Source: Hyphomicrobiales bacterium (lineage in GTDB: Bacteria; Pseudomonadota; Alphaproteobacteria; Rhizobiales; Beijerinckiaceae). From it: a stretch of DNA of 64,000 nt. The notes beneath the pieces were generated by a model, which was given only the letters and a program-made list of their open reading frames with translations, was not told the origin of the DNA and did no database searches. Positions within the stretch are counted from its first letter, which is position 1, and each line of letters starts with the position of its first letter. The position numbers were made by a program, and so were the translations under genes. The stretch lies in contig JAIXTM010000009.1 of NCBI GenBank assembly GCA_027483945.1, positions 186,001 through 250,000 of the forward strand. Direction: 5' to 3'. Below, in pieces: positions 1-8,231 of this stretch.

Positions 1-405
1 GGCCCTGGTAGCGGCTGTCGCGACGAAGCTGTCTCCTGCCATCTCTAGACGCGTGATCCGGGCCGTCCTGATCGGCAGGGCGAATGCTGCGGCGTAGCGC
101 TCCAGGTAGTCCGCCACCTCGCCCTTGCTTGGGTAACCGTCAGGGTCGCCGGGAAATGGAAGCCCCGGCAGAGCGCTGTAGCGACGCGGGGTGAAGAGCA
201 CCAAGCTGTCGTAGCGCGCGCGCCATGCGTCGCCGACGCTCGTGTTGGCGTCCAGGAGCAGAAAGGATAGCCCGCTGTCGCGCAGCCAGCGCCCGGCTGC
301 AAGACCGGCCTGACCGGCGCCGACAACGAGCACGTCGACGGAAGCGATCTCGGGACTTGATTGCAGGTGTCTCGCCGCAAGCAGGGGAGGCCGGGGGTGA
401 GACAT
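1..405 (-). CDS. Flavin-containing monooxygenase-like protein (CzcO type), 3' part outside the window
   Basis: Only the first 135 codons are visible; the gene runs off the left edge. The N-terminus carries a dinucleotide-binding Rossmann motif GAGQAG (residues 29-34) after a hydrophobic strand VDVLVVGAG. Downstream text such as GDAWRARYDSLVLFTPRRYS is typical of FAD-dependent monooxygenases of the CzcO/Baeyer-Villiger-like group. Its ATG overlaps the stop of the upstream P-type ATPase by one base (TGATG), so the two are probably translationally coupled in one metal-resistance operon. CzcO-like flavoproteins often sit beside metal exporters, but the substrate is unknown. The family call is good and the role is inferred from context. 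Confidence 0.8.
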   Translation of the reverse strand, partial: MSHPRPPLLAARHLQSSPEIASVDVLVVGAGQAGLAAGRWLRDSGLSFLLLDANTSVGDAWRARYDSLVLFTPRRYSALPGLPFPGDPDGYPSKGEVADYLERYAAAFALPIRTARITRLEMAGDSFVATAATRA

Positions 406-2525
406 CAGACGCTCCTCCCGGCGCCGAGCAGGCGCATGGCGTTGAGGGTGACGAGGACCGTGGCGCCGGTGTCGGCGAGAATGGCCGGCCAGAGCCCCGT
501 GATGCCGATGATGGTCGTTACGAGAAACACCGCTTTAAGGCCGAGAGCCACCGCTATGTTCTGTCTGATGTTGGTGATCGTGGCCTTCGACAGTGCGATC
601 ATGCGGGCGATGTCGAGAACGCGCCCGTGCAGGACGGCGGCGTCGGCCGTCTCCAGCGCCACGTCCGTGCCCCCGCCCATGGCGATGCCGACATCGGCCG
701 CGGCGAGCGCGGGCGCGTCATTGATGCCGTCGCCTACCTTGGCGACAACCGACCCGCGGCCTTTCAGCTCGTTGACGATCCGCAGCTTGTCTTGCGGCAG
801 GAGATCGGCGCGGGCCTCGATGCCGAGGCTCCCGGCGATAGCCGCGGCCGTGGTCGCGTTGTCGCCTGTCAGCATGAGCGGTGCAATGCCGCGCGCCTTC
901 AGAGCCCGCAAGCCCGCGGCAGCGTCCTCCCGAGGCTCGTCGCGCACGGCAATCAAGCCGGCTGGCTTGTCCGCAACCAGCAGCACGGAGACCGTCTTGC
1001 CCTCGGCCTGTAGCTGCCCAACCCGGTCCTCGGCATCGGGCGGCAGGGCCGCCATCGCTGCGGCCGCCTTGAACGAGCCCAGAAACAGGCCGCGCCGGCG
1101 GAAGCGCCCCTTCACGCCCTTGCCGCCCATCGCCAGCACGCCGATGGCCGGTTCGACGGCGATGCCTTCGGCCCCGGCCCGGGCGACGATCGCCTTCGCG
1201 ATCGGGTGGGACGAGGTTGCGTCGAGCGCTGCGGCGTCTTCCAGCACGTCGCGCTCGCTACCCTGAAGGGCGACCACGTCCGTCACCCGCGGGCGCCCCT
1301 CGGTGAGGGTGCCCGTCTTGTCGAGGGCGACCGCCGTGACCTTGCCCAAGGTCTCCAGCACGGCGCCGCCCTTGATGAGGAGCCCGCGCCGTGCGCCGGC
1401 GGAGAGGCCTGAGGCGATGGCGGCCGGCGTCGAGATCACGAGCGCGCAGGGGCAGCCGATCAGGAGAACGGCCAAGCCCTTGTAGACCCACTCGCCCCAC
1501 GGCTCGCCGGCAAAAAGGGGCGGCAGCACGGCGACGAGCGCGCCGACGACGAGGACGGCAGGCGTGTAGACCCTGGAGAAGCGGTCGATGAAGCGCTCGG
1601 TCGGGGCCTTCGCCTCCTGCGCCTCCTCGACGAGCCGCACCACGCGCGCGATGGTGTTGTCCTGCGCCTCGGCCGTCACCCGCACGCGCAAGGCGGCATC
1701 CGTATTGACGGTGCCTGCGAAGACCGTCTCGCCCTCGCCCTTGCGGTTAGGTGTGCTCTCGCCCGTGACGGGTGCCTCGTCGATGGCGCTCTCGCCCGAA
1801 AGGATGATTCCGTCCGCCGGGATGCGGTCGCCCGGGCGGACCTGGATCACGTCGCCGACCGAAAGGGTGTTCGCTGCGACTTCCTTAAGGGAGGCGTCGC
1901 GCTCGATGAACGCCGACTTGGGCACCAGAGCCGTGAGCGAGCGGATGCTGGCGCGGGCGCGCCCTGCCGCAACCCCCTCCAGGAGTTCGCCGACGAGGAA
2001 GAGCAGCACCACGATGGCAGCCTCCTCGGTCTCACCGATGATCACGGCGCCGACCGCCGCGATCGACATCAGAGTCTCGATTGTGAAGGGCGCACCGGCC
2101 CGCGCCGCCGATATGGCACGCCGCGCGATCGGTACGAGGCCGACGAGCATCGCCGCCGTGTAGAGCCAGCCCTCGTAGCCGGGCAGCGCCGCGGCGAGGC
2201 CCCAGGCCAGCAAGAGAGCCAGCCCCGAAAGGATCGTCAGCCGCGCCTTGGCCGTCCGCCACCACGGCTCCTCCTCATGGTCGTGATGGTCGCCGTGCCC
2301 ACCCTGGTGGGCAGGTGCGATGCCATAGCCGAGCTCGCGGACCACGCGCTCGACCTCGCCGGCATCGGCAGCTCTAAGACGCAGGGTTTCCGTTGCGGTG
2401 TTCACTGCGATGTCGGCGACGCCCGGCACGCGCTTGAGCGCCGTCTCGATCTTGGCGGCGCAGGACGGGCAGTCCATGCCGGACACACGGTAGCGAAACG
2501 GTTGCAGGGCGGGGTTGGCGGACAT
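405..2525 (-). CDS. zntA: Heavy-metal P1B-type ATPase (Zn/Cd/Pb exporter, ZntA/CadA-like)
   Basis: This inner-membrane pump exports soft divalent metals using ATP. Reading from the ATG at 2525 (706 residues) there is an N-terminal HMA domain with the metal-binding GMDCPSC (Cys19, Cys22), a His/Asp/Glu-rich linker GGHGDHHDHEEE (about 76-86), the membrane CPC motif (358-360), the phosphorylation motif DKTGT (Asp402) and the hinge motif GDGINDAP near the C-terminus. CPC plus the His-rich linker favours Zn/Cd/Pb over copper. An upstream GTG at 2555 abuts the predicted -10 box, so the ATG at 2525 is the likelier start. Expression is probably controlled by the divergent MerR protein through the operator between them. 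The exact metal cannot be read from sequence. Confidence 0.93.
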   Translation of the reverse strand: MSANPALQPFRYRVSGMDCPSCAAKIETALKRVPGVADIAVNTATETLRLRAADAGEVERVVRELGYGIAPAHQGGHGDHHDHEEEPWWRTAKARLTILSGLALLLAWGLAAALPGYEGWLYTAAMLVGLVPIARRAISAARAGAPFTIETLMSIAAVGAVIIGETEEAAIVVLLFLVGELLEGVAAGRARASIRSLTALVPKSAFIERDASLKEVAANTLSVGDVIQVRPGDRIPADGIILSGESAIDEAPVTGESTPNRKGEGETVFAGTVNTDAALRVRVTAEAQDNTIARVVRLVEEAQEAKAPTERFIDRFSRVYTPAVLVVGALVAVLPPLFAGEPWGEWVYKGLAVLLIGCPCALVISTPAAIASGLSAGARRGLLIKGGAVLETLGKVTAVALDKTGTLTEGRPRVTDVVALQGSERDVLEDAAALDATSSHPIAKAIVARAGAEGIAVEPAIGVLAMGGKGVKGRFRRRGLFLGSFKAAAAMAALPPDAEDRVGQLQAEGKTVSVLLVADKPAGLIAVRDEPREDAAAGLRALKARGIAPLMLTGDNATTAAAIAGSLGIEARADLLPQDKLRIVNELKGRGSVVAKVGDGINDAPALAAADVGIAMGGGTDVALETADAAVLHGRVLDIARMIALSKATITNIRQNIAVALGLKAVFLVTTIIGITGLWPAILADTGATVLVTLNAMRLLGAGRSV

Positions 2526-2555
2526 CGCCTCGGTCCTTGATCTCTCGGTGAGCAC

Positions 2556-2586
2556 TCCCTACATCCTCTAGCCACTAGAGGAGCAA
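2556..2586 (-). promoter_or_regulatory. MerR-type operator/promoter of the P-type ATPase
   Basis: On the minus strand a -35-like TTGCTC and a -10-like TAGGGA are 19 bp apart. The spacer holds the 19-bp perfect dyad TCCTCTAGCCACTAGAGGA (2564-2582). An overlong spacer filled by a dyad is the hallmark of MerR-activated promoters such as that of zntA. It lies between the divergent ATPase and merR genes. Confidence 0.8.
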
Positions 2587-2595
2587 GCGGGAAAA

Positions 2596-3063
2596 ATGAC
2601 AAAGGCGATGCCGATCGGAGCGCTGGCCGAAGAGACAGGCGTGAAGGTACCCACCATCCGCTACTACGAGGGCGTAGGCCTGCTGCCCGAGCCTGACCGC
2701 ACCGAGAGCAATCGGCGGACCTACGGCCCAGACGCTGTGCGGCGCCTGCGCTTCATCCGACATGCCCGCGAGCTCGGGTTCGAGGTCGATGCCATTCGCC
2801 AGTTGTTGGGGCTCGCAGATCAGCCGGATCGTCCTTGTCGCGAGGCGGATGCCATCGCCCGCGCGCACCTCTTCGACATCGACCGCAAGATCGCACGCCT
2901 CGTAGTGCTGCGGTGCGAGGTTCAACACATGCTGGACCAGTGCGCGCAGGGGCAAATCCGAGAGTGCCGCGTGATCGAGGTCTTGGCCGACTACGGTGAG
3001 AGCCAACATGGCACATTATTGGAAGTAAAATTCCCAGCGAAAACGGACAGGCGACACATCTGA
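2596..3063 (+). CDS. MerR-family metal-responsive regulator (ZntR/CadR/PbrR-like)
   Basis: A 155-aa activator with an N-terminal winged-helix MerR domain (IGALAEETGVKVPTIRYYE and RHARELGF motifs), a dimerisation helix and a C-terminal metal-binding segment. One Cys lies before the dimer helix (CREADAIA) and two lie in a loop (CAQGQIREC), the arrangement of Zn/Cd/Pb sensors rather than the Cu(I) sensor CueR. It is divergent from the P-type ATPase and shares its intergenic operator, so it most likely activates that gene on metal binding. The tail after VIEVLADYGE is slightly long and not conserved. The metal is inferred from the partner. Confidence 0.88.
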   Translation: MTKAMPIGALAEETGVKVPTIRYYEGVGLLPEPDRTESNRRTYGPDAVRRLRFIRHARELGFEVDAIRQLLGLADQPDRPCREADAIARAHLFDIDRKIARLVVLRCEVQHMLDQCAQGQIRECRVIEVLADYGESQHGTLLEVKFPAKTDRRHI

Positions 3064-3117
3064 AGTTCCGAGTTGGGTGGGATAGCGCTCGTTACAGTTT
3101 GTAACGGCTCGGAACTG
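3064..3117. promoter_or_regulatory. Nested dyads upstream of the Cys-rich copper protein (candidate copper-responsive box)
   Basis: The intergenic region contains a perfect 17-bp palindrome CGTTACAGTTTGTAACG (3090-3106). It is nested within an outer 9-bp inverted repeat, AGTTCCGAG (3064-3072) with CTCGGAACT (3109-3117). The inner box shares CGTTACA..TGT with a site upstream of the response-regulator gene at 9993-10009, so it may be the binding site of that regulator. The outer repeat could also form a hairpin at the end of merR. Function is inferred. Confidence 0.5.
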
Positions 3118-3167
3118 ACATGGCTGGGAAACGTCTCCTGGATACCCCCAACCTCCAGGAGGCCGAG

Positions 3168-3500
3168 ATGCATCACACAAACCCGGATATGCAGGCCTGC
3201 ATTGACGCTTGCCTACGCTGCTACCAAGAATGCCTGGGCATGAGCACGAGCCACTGCCTCGAAATGGGCGGCGAGCATGCCAAGCCCGCGCATATCCAGC
3301 TCATGCAGGCCTGCGCCGAGACCTGCCGCGCGACCGCGCATGTCATGATCGTCGGCTCGCGCCACCACCGCCATCTCTGCGCCGAGTGCGCTGACATCTG
3401 CACCGATTGCGCCGACGAGTGCGAGCGCCTCGGCGATATGGATTCCTGCGTCGAGGCCTGCCGCGCCTGCGCCGAAACCTGCCGCCAGATGGCTGCCTGA
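3168..3500 (+). CDS. Four-helix-bundle Cys-rich copper-binding protein (DUF326/Csp-like)
   Basis: A 110-aa protein with about fifteen cysteines, in repeats such as CIDACLRCYQEC, CAETCRAT, CAECADICTDCADEC and CVEACRACAETC. This matches the four-helix-bundle copper-binding family (copper storage protein Csp-like), which binds many Cu(I) ions along the bundle core. No signal peptide is seen, so it is probably cytosolic like Csp3. The ATG at 3168 was chosen because of the AGGAGG ribosome site just upstream; an in-frame ATG at 3120 lacks one and gives a non-conserved extension. It opens the copper cargo block and is followed in the same direction by the DUF305 gene. Confidence 0.88.
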   Translation: MHHTNPDMQACIDACLRCYQECLGMSTSHCLEMGGEHAKPAHIQLMQACAETCRATAHVMIVGSRHHRHLCAECADICTDCADECERLGDMDSCVEACRACAETCRQMAA

Positions 3501-3548
3501 TCATATCGCACGCCACATTTTCAGCTTACGAACCGTGAGGATAAATCC

Positions 3549-3932
3549 ATGAAAACCGTTTCTCTTGCCGTGATCGCGTCTGCCTTTGCCGTCTCCGGCG
3601 CGGTGTCCCAGCAATCCCCCTCGCATTCGGGCATGGGCTCCTCGATGCCGATGATGACAATGCAGCCCAACGCCTCCGACAGCGCCGCCACCAAGGGCTA
3701 CAAGGAGGCGATGATGGGCATGATGAAGACGATGCCGGCCTTCACCGGCGATGCGGACGTCGACTTCATGAAACAGATGCGGGGCCACCATCAGGCCGCG
3801 ATCGACATGAGCGAGGTCGTGGTCGCGAACGGCAAGGATGCCGAGGTCAAGAAGCTGGCGCGCGAGATCATCAATGCGCAGCGCAAGGAGATCGCGCAGA
3901 TCGACACGTGGCTGAAGTCCAAGAATCAGTGA
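3549..3932 (+). CDS. DUF305 domain periplasmic protein (CopM-like)
   Basis: A 127-aa protein with an N-terminal signal peptide (MKTVSLAVIASAFAVSGAVS) followed by a Met-rich stretch (GMGSSMPMMTM, MMGMMKTM) and the DUF305 core FMKQMRGHHQAAIDMSEVV. The HHxxAIxM motif is typical of this ferritin-like family, several members of which bind copper in the periplasm. It follows the Cys-rich protein on the same strand and converges with the Spy-like gene. A direct role in copper buffering is inferred from Met/His content and neighbours. Confidence 0.85.
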   Translation: MKTVSLAVIASAFAVSGAVSQQSPSHSGMGSSMPMMTMQPNASDSAATKGYKEAMMGMMKTMPAFTGDADVDFMKQMRGHHQAAIDMSEVVVANGKDAEVKKLAREIINAQRKEIAQIDTWLKSKNQ

Positions 3933-3950
3933 GGCTCGCATTGCGGGGAA

Positions 3951-4511
3951 TCAGTGCTTGTCATGCTGATGCCCTGTCTGGCGCGGATTGGCTCCGCCAT
4001 AGCCGCGCAATGCGTCATAGCATCGAACCTGATCCGGTGTGAGCAGGGCGACGGTCTTAAGGTGAGCAGTGAGATGGACAGCGCGGAGGCTGCTCTGCTT
4101 CGTCGCGATCCGTCCCGTGAGATCGGCCAATGTCGCATGGTCGATCATCCGCCTGGCGAAAGCGGTATCCAGCTCCCGTTCCAGCGCGACGATCTCTTGG
4201 CCGAGGGCTTGAGCCCGATCGGTCATCTGGGCCTTGGATGCTTCCAGCGCCTCGCGTTGTTGCGGTGACAGGTTCAGCGCCTCGCCAAATTCCAGGCTGT
4301 GGCTTGGGCCCGGATGGCTGTTGAGCTCCGCGGCCTTCGCCAGACCCATGCCCCGCCCTTCGATGAGGTCGTCGACATCCTGCGGGGAGAGCGACTTGAT
4401 CGCTCGGTGCTGCTCCCCGGCATAAGGTGCCGTCTGCGACAGGGCAGGTGCGGCGCTCCCGATGAGGACCGACAGGGCAATGGAGAAAACGGCAATGCAT
4501 GTGTGGCGCAT
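3951..4511 (-). CDS. Spy/CpxP-like periplasmic protein
   Basis: A 186-aa secreted protein with a signal peptide ending near PALSQ and a largely helical body. It carries two LTxxQ-like motifs typical of Spy/CpxP proteins (LSPQQREALEASKAQM and LLTPDQVRCYDAL). The C-terminus is His-rich (TGHQHDKH), which suggests metal binding. Spy family members are ATP-independent chaperones or metal-stress sensors (CnrX/CpxP-type). An AGGAGG ribosome site precedes the ATG. It lies in the copper block downstream of the broken Crp-like gene. Chaperone versus sensor cannot be decided. Confidence 0.75.
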   Translation of the reverse strand: MRHTCIAVFSIALSVLIGSAAPALSQTAPYAGEQHRAIKSLSPQDVDDLIEGRGMGLAKAAELNSHPGPSHSLEFGEALNLSPQQREALEASKAQMTDRAQALGQEIVALERELDTAFARRMIDHATLADLTGRIATKQSSLRAVHLTAHLKTVALLTPDQVRCYDALRGYGGANPRQTGHQHDKH

Positions 4512-4556
4512 GGCGGAACCTCCTGTGGCTCCGTTCTACGCACCGCCAAGCACGGT

Positions 4557-5120
4557 TCACATGATCAGGATCATGTCAGGGTAATTGAGTTCTCGGAACG
4601 CCGGATCAGGCTGTCTGCCTCCAGCTTCGCCAGCGTCCGGTAGAACGCCTCGGGCGTGAGGCCGATGGCGTGGGCAATATCGCGCAACGTGCCGACGGGC
4701 CTGAAGGTGCGGCCGTCGCTGCCTGATCTGCGCGGACCGGATGTCGCGGAGCGCAATCATGGTCCGAAGGTCCATGACCTGACGCGCCAGATCGGCGGTG
4801 AGGCCTACCTGTGCCTCGGGTTGAGCGCCCAAGGCCGCCAAGGCAGCTGCTTTGGGAATGAGTGCGACGACGGCCTCGGTCATCGCCACGGCGTCGCAAT
4901 GATAGACGTCCGTGAACAGCGATGCCTCCGCAAACCGGACGCCGGCTTCCGCGACGAACAGGGTGGTCTCGCGCCCGCCCGCGCCGAACCGGACGAGGCG
5001 GATGCGCCCGCTGCGCACCCTAAACATGCCGCGCGTTGTGTCGCCCGCGGCGAACAGCGTCTCCCCGGCAGCAAGGCTGCGAAGCGGCGCGGCGATGTCG
5101 TCGAGAGTGCTCACCGCCAT
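4557..5120 (-). pseudogene. Crp/Fnr-family regulator, broken by an internal frameshifting deletion
   Basis: The first ~125 codons give a good cyclic-nucleotide-binding-like effector domain (LRSLAAGETLFAAGD, GMFRVRSGRIRLVRF) and the start of the long helix (LRTMIALRDIRSA). The helix-turn-helix (GTLRDIAHAIGLTPEAFYR, ending RRSENSITLT) is in another frame and stops at 4571. Around 4725-4745 the residues that normally link helix and HTH are missing as well, so a short deletion not divisible by three seems to have removed them. The remaining ORF reads nonsense to its stop at 4557. The protein would lack its DNA-binding domain. A sequencing error alone would not explain the lost residues. Confidence 0.75.
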
Positions 5121-5135
5121 GCCAATTCCAGTCGC

Positions 5136-5591
5136 CTAAGGGTAGCGGGCGAAGGGCTCCGCCGAGCCGTCCTTGCGCACGAGAAGAACCTCGTAGGGTT
5201 CGGTCTCCCCACCGGCCTCCATGCCCGGCGACCCCATCGGCATCCCGGGAACGGCCAGACCCACGGCCTGAGGCCGCTCGCTGATGAGGCGGCGGATCTC
5301 GCGGATGGGCACGTGGCCCTCCACGACATAGCCTGCGATCTCGCCGGTATGGCAGGAGGCGTGCTCCGCCTTCAGCCCGGCCTTGCGCTTGCGTTGCATG
5401 AGCTCGCCGGACGTCACGTCTCGTGCAATGACCTTCAGCCCCGCGTCCTCAAGCAGCGTGATCCACTTCTGGCAGCAACCGCAGCCGGATGTCTTGAACA
5501 CCGTCATGGCGGGTTCGGCGGCATGAACGGCGGTGCTCATAGTTACCGTCACCAGCATCGCATTCGCTAGTCGCAGGATGATTCCGATCAC
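5136..5591 (-). CDS. DUF411 metal-binding periplasmic protein
   Basis: A 151-aa protein with an N-terminal signal peptide (cleavage near AVHA) and the diagnostic DUF411 motifs: SGCGCCQKW near the mature N-terminus, ASCHTGEIAGYVVEGHVP in the middle and GLAVPGMPMGSPGME towards the end. DUF411 proteins are frequent in copper and silver resistance clusters and are thought to bind metal through the CGCC and CH pairs. The downstream gene is the broken crp-like gene. The family is secure; the biochemical role is inferred. Confidence 0.9.
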   Translation of the reverse strand: MIGIILRLANAMLVTVTMSTAVHAAEPAMTVFKTSGCGCCQKWITLLEDAGLKVIARDVTSGELMQRKRKAGLKAEHASCHTGEIAGYVVEGHVPIREIRRLISERPQAVGLAVPGMPMGSPGMEAGGETEPYEVLLVRKDGSAEPFARYP

Positions 5592-5655
5592 CGTACCCTC
5601 CTATCGAGATATGAAAGCAGCCTCACCCTTGAGCGAACCATCATTTTACACAATT

Positions 5656-5952
5656 CTATTTTTCGCCATCTGGATCGGGCAGCGGGCGGCTGATCGCGCA
5701 TCTACCGCTAATGCAAACAACATCTATCACCTTATGCGATGTGCCAAAGCAATTGACCTCGTAGGCCATGATCTTGTTTTGCTCCAGCCGTGTCGTGACG
5801 TCTGCATTGACACAGCCATCCTTCATTAGAAGGCGCTGCAATTCGCCGTCTTCTGCCCGGACAGGGTCAATGCTCAGCACTAATAAAAGGCCAGCAATGG
5901 CAAAACCGAGTCGAGCAGAAATAGTCGTTCGTGCAAGAAGAATCGTGCTCAC
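5656..5952 (-). CDS. Small secreted hypothetical protein
   Basis: A 98-aa protein with an N-terminal signal-anchor or signal peptide (LGFAIAGLLLVLSIDPVRA). The mature part has four cysteines (DGCVNAD, VNCFG, VVCISGRC), which could form two disulphides or bind metal. Its start overlaps the stop of the CusF-like gene by 4 bp, so it is probably co-translated with it. I do not recognise a family. Local composition is AT-richer than the neighbours. Confidence 0.6.
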   Translation of the reverse strand: MSTILLARTTISARLGFAIAGLLLVLSIDPVRAEDGELQRLLMKDGCVNADVTTRLEQNKIMAYEVNCFGTSHKVIDVVCISGRCAISRPLPDPDGEK

Positions 5953-6227
5953 TTGACTTTCTGAATCTTTGTTACCGTGATCTGGCCATTAACACGGTCG
6001 GCGTCGAACCTGATCTTGTCGCCGGCTTTCAGGTTCTTGAGCATGGCGGGATCGCCAGCACGGAAGACCATCGACATGGCGTCCATGTCGAGGTTCTTGA
6101 TCGGGCCGTGGTCGATCGTCAGCTTGCCTTGGACCTGGTCGATCTTCTTGACCGTGCCGTTGACCTGCTGCGCGAGGGCCGGCAGCGCGAACGCCGTGAA
6201 GATGAGGGTGGAGACGATTTTCAGCAT
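5949..6227 (-). CDS. cusF: CusF-like periplasmic copper-binding protein
   Basis: A 92-aa protein with a signal peptide (MLKIVSTLIFTAFALPALA) and one CusF-type OB-fold. The motif IKNLDMDAMSMVFRAGDPAML is the CusF/CopK-like metal site (Met, Met, with nearby aromatics), and KAGDKIRFDAD follows. CusF carries Cu(I)/Ag(I) to efflux systems. It sits downstream of the cupredoxin, multicopper oxidase and TolC-like genes on the same strand. An RND pump itself is not in the window, so it may serve another exporter or act as a buffer. Confidence 0.88.
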   Translation of the reverse strand: MLKIVSTLIFTAFALPALAQQVNGTVKKIDQVQGKLTIDHGPIKNLDMDAMSMVFRAGDPAMLKNLKAGDKIRFDADRVNGQITVTKIQKVK

Positions 6228-6254
6228 GGGACACTCCTGGCGCGAAAGCGCCGA

Positions 6255-6743
6255 TCATTTGACGATGATGGTGCCGGTCATTCCGGCTTCGCGATGGCCG
6301 GGGATGAGGCATGAAAAGTCGAACTCGCCGGCCTTGGTGAAGGCCCAGACGATGTCGCCGGTCTTCTTGGGGGCAAGCCGCTTGGCGTTGGGGTCGTCAT
6401 GCTCCATGTCGGGGTTCTTCTGCATCTCGACGGCGTGCCTGAGGTTCTCCTCCAAAGTCGCCACGACGATCTCGTGGTCGAGCTCGCCGTTGTTGCGCAG
6501 CATGAACTTGATCTGCTCGCCGCGGCGGATCTCGATCCTGTTCGGGATAAAATGCATCTTCCCGTCCCGTTCGCCCATCGTGACCTGGACGATGCGGGCG
6601 GGCTTCTTCGGATCGCCTGGCTTACCGTAGGCAGTCTCATCGCCATGGCCGTGGCCAGCACCACCCGGCCCAGCGAAGGACAGCGCCGTCGATGCGAGAA
6701 GGGCAAGAGTAGCCAATGTCAGCTTTGTGGATTTGGACGTCAT
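6255..6743 (-). CDS. Cupredoxin-domain periplasmic protein
   Basis: A 162-aa secreted protein with a signal peptide ending near LSFA and a Gly/His-rich mature start (GAGHGHGDETAYG). The C-terminal half is a cupredoxin fold with the type-1 copper ligands His (ELDHEIVVA), Cys and His (CLIPGHREAGM) and Met in the last loop. It resembles plastocyanin/azurin-like proteins common beside copper oxidases. It lies between the multicopper oxidase and cusF on the same strand and probably binds or relays copper electrons in the periplasm. Confidence 0.87.
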   Translation of the reverse strand: MTSKSTKLTLATLALLASTALSFAGPGGAGHGHGDETAYGKPGDPKKPARIVQVTMGERDGKMHFIPNRIEIRRGEQIKFMLRNNGELDHEIVVATLEENLRHAVEMQKNPDMEHDDPNAKRLAPKKTGDIVWAFTKAGEFDFSCLIPGHREAGMTGTIIVK

Positions 6744-6770
6744 GCGGTCGCTCCGAGTTCGCTTGTCTGA

Positions 6771-8210
6771 TCAATGGTTGGAATGGCCGCCGACCTTGGC
6801 GCCGGCCAGAGGTTTGCCGTCGGGGCCGAGGCGCGGCTTGCGTGGATCCTTGACCTGCCAGGTGGCAAGGTCCGGTTTTACGTCCGGCCCCTCGACGCGA
6901 GGAGCTTCGGCCAGTTTCTGGCCCTTGTACTCGAACGCAACCGTGCCCTCCGGGTGCTTGTAGTGGCCTGGGTCGGCATAATCGTTCTTTGGCAGTCCCT
7001 CGCGCACCTTCACCACGGAGAACATGCCGCCCATCTCAACAGGGCCGAACTGTGAATAGCCCGTCATCATCGGCAGGGTATTGGCAGGCAGTTCCATTTC
7101 CATCGAGCCCATCTCGCCCATGCCGTTCGAGCCCATGGGCATGTAGCCGGGCGCGAATTTCCGAATGCGGCTGGCAATGTCCTTCTTGGTGACGCCGATA
7201 TAGGTCTTCACCGAGTGGCCCATGGCGTTCATCGTGTGGTGCGACTTGTGGCAGTGGATCGCCCAGTCGCCGGGCTCGTCGGCGACGAAGTCGAAGGCGC
7301 GCATCTGGCCGACCGCCACGTCGATCGACACCTCGTCCCACGCCGCAGCCGGATCGACCCAGCCGCCGTCGGTGCAGGACACCTTGAACTCGTAGCCGTG
7401 CATGTGGATCGGGTGGTTGGTCATGGTGAGGTTGCCGAACCGGATGCGGACCTTGTCGTTCTTGCCCACCACGAACGGGTCGATGCCGGGGAAGGCGCGG
7501 CTGTTCCAGCACCACAGGTTGAAATCGAGCATCGTGTTGACCTTGGGCACATAGGCGCCGGGCTCGATATCGAAGGCATTGAGCAGGAACACGAAATCGC
7601 GGTCGACCCGGCGGAAGGCAGGGTCCTTGGGGTGGACCACGAAGAAGCCCATCATCCCCATCGCCATCTGCACCATCTCGTCGGAATGGGGATGGTACAT
7701 GTAGGTGCCCGAGCGCCGGAGCTGGAACTCGTAGACGAAGGTCTTGCCGGACGGGATGTGCGGCTGGTTCAACCCCCCGACGCCGTCCATGCCGTTGGGC
7801 AGGCGCTGGCCGTGCCAGTGGATCGTCGTGTTCTCGGGCAGCCTGTTAGTGACGAAGATGCGGACCTTGTCGCCTTCGACGGCCTCGATGGTCGGGCCCG
7901 GCGACTGCCCGTTATAGCCCCAAAGATAGGCGATCATGCCGGGCGCGATCTCGCGCTCCACTGGCTCGGCGACCAAGTGGAACTCCTTCCAGTCGCCGTT
8001 CATGCGCCAGGGCAGGGTCCAGCCGTTGAGCGTGGCGACAGGCTGGTAGTCGGGGCCTGAGGTCGGCACGAGCGGCGCCTGCGTGGCCGCGCTCGTCATT
8101 GTCGGCGCTTCCGGCACGCTGGCGAAGGCGGTGCGGCCTGAGACGGCGGCGGCGCTCGCGAGCACGAGCCCCGAGGTTCCGATAAAGCGCCTGCGCGACA
8201 GATCCGTCAT
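6771..8210 (-). CDS. Multicopper oxidase (CopA/CueO-like), Tat-exported
   Basis: A 479-aa oxidase with a Tat signal (SRRRFIGTSG). It has four copper-ligand motifs: TTIHWHG, YMYHPHSD, NHPIHMHG and the type-1/trinuclear IHCHKSHHTMNAMGH. These bind the four coppers that oxidise Cu(I) to the less toxic Cu(II) while reducing oxygen to water. The region around 365-395 is Met-rich (MPMGSNGMGEMGSMEME), as in periplasmic copper oxidases. It follows the TolC-like gene by about 20 bp, so both are likely in one operon controlled by the divergent two-component system. Confidence 0.93.
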   Translation of the reverse strand: MTDLSRRRFIGTSGLVLASAAAVSGRTAFASVPEAPTMTSAATQAPLVPTSGPDYQPVATLNGWTLPWRMNGDWKEFHLVAEPVEREIAPGMIAYLWGYNGQSPGPTIEAVEGDKVRIFVTNRLPENTTIHWHGQRLPNGMDGVGGLNQPHIPSGKTFVYEFQLRRSGTYMYHPHSDEMVQMAMGMMGFFVVHPKDPAFRRVDRDFVFLLNAFDIEPGAYVPKVNTMLDFNLWCWNSRAFPGIDPFVVGKNDKVRIRFGNLTMTNHPIHMHGYEFKVSCTDGGWVDPAAAWDEVSIDVAVGQMRAFDFVADEPGDWAIHCHKSHHTMNAMGHSVKTYIGVTKKDIASRIRKFAPGYMPMGSNGMGEMGSMEMELPANTLPMMTGYSQFGPVEMGGMFSVVKVREGLPKNDYADPGHYKHPEGTVAFEYKGQKLAEAPRVEGPDVKPDLATWQVKDPRKPRLGPDGKPLAGAKVGGHSNH

Positions 8211-8231
8211 GATGTCTTTCTCCTGATGGAT

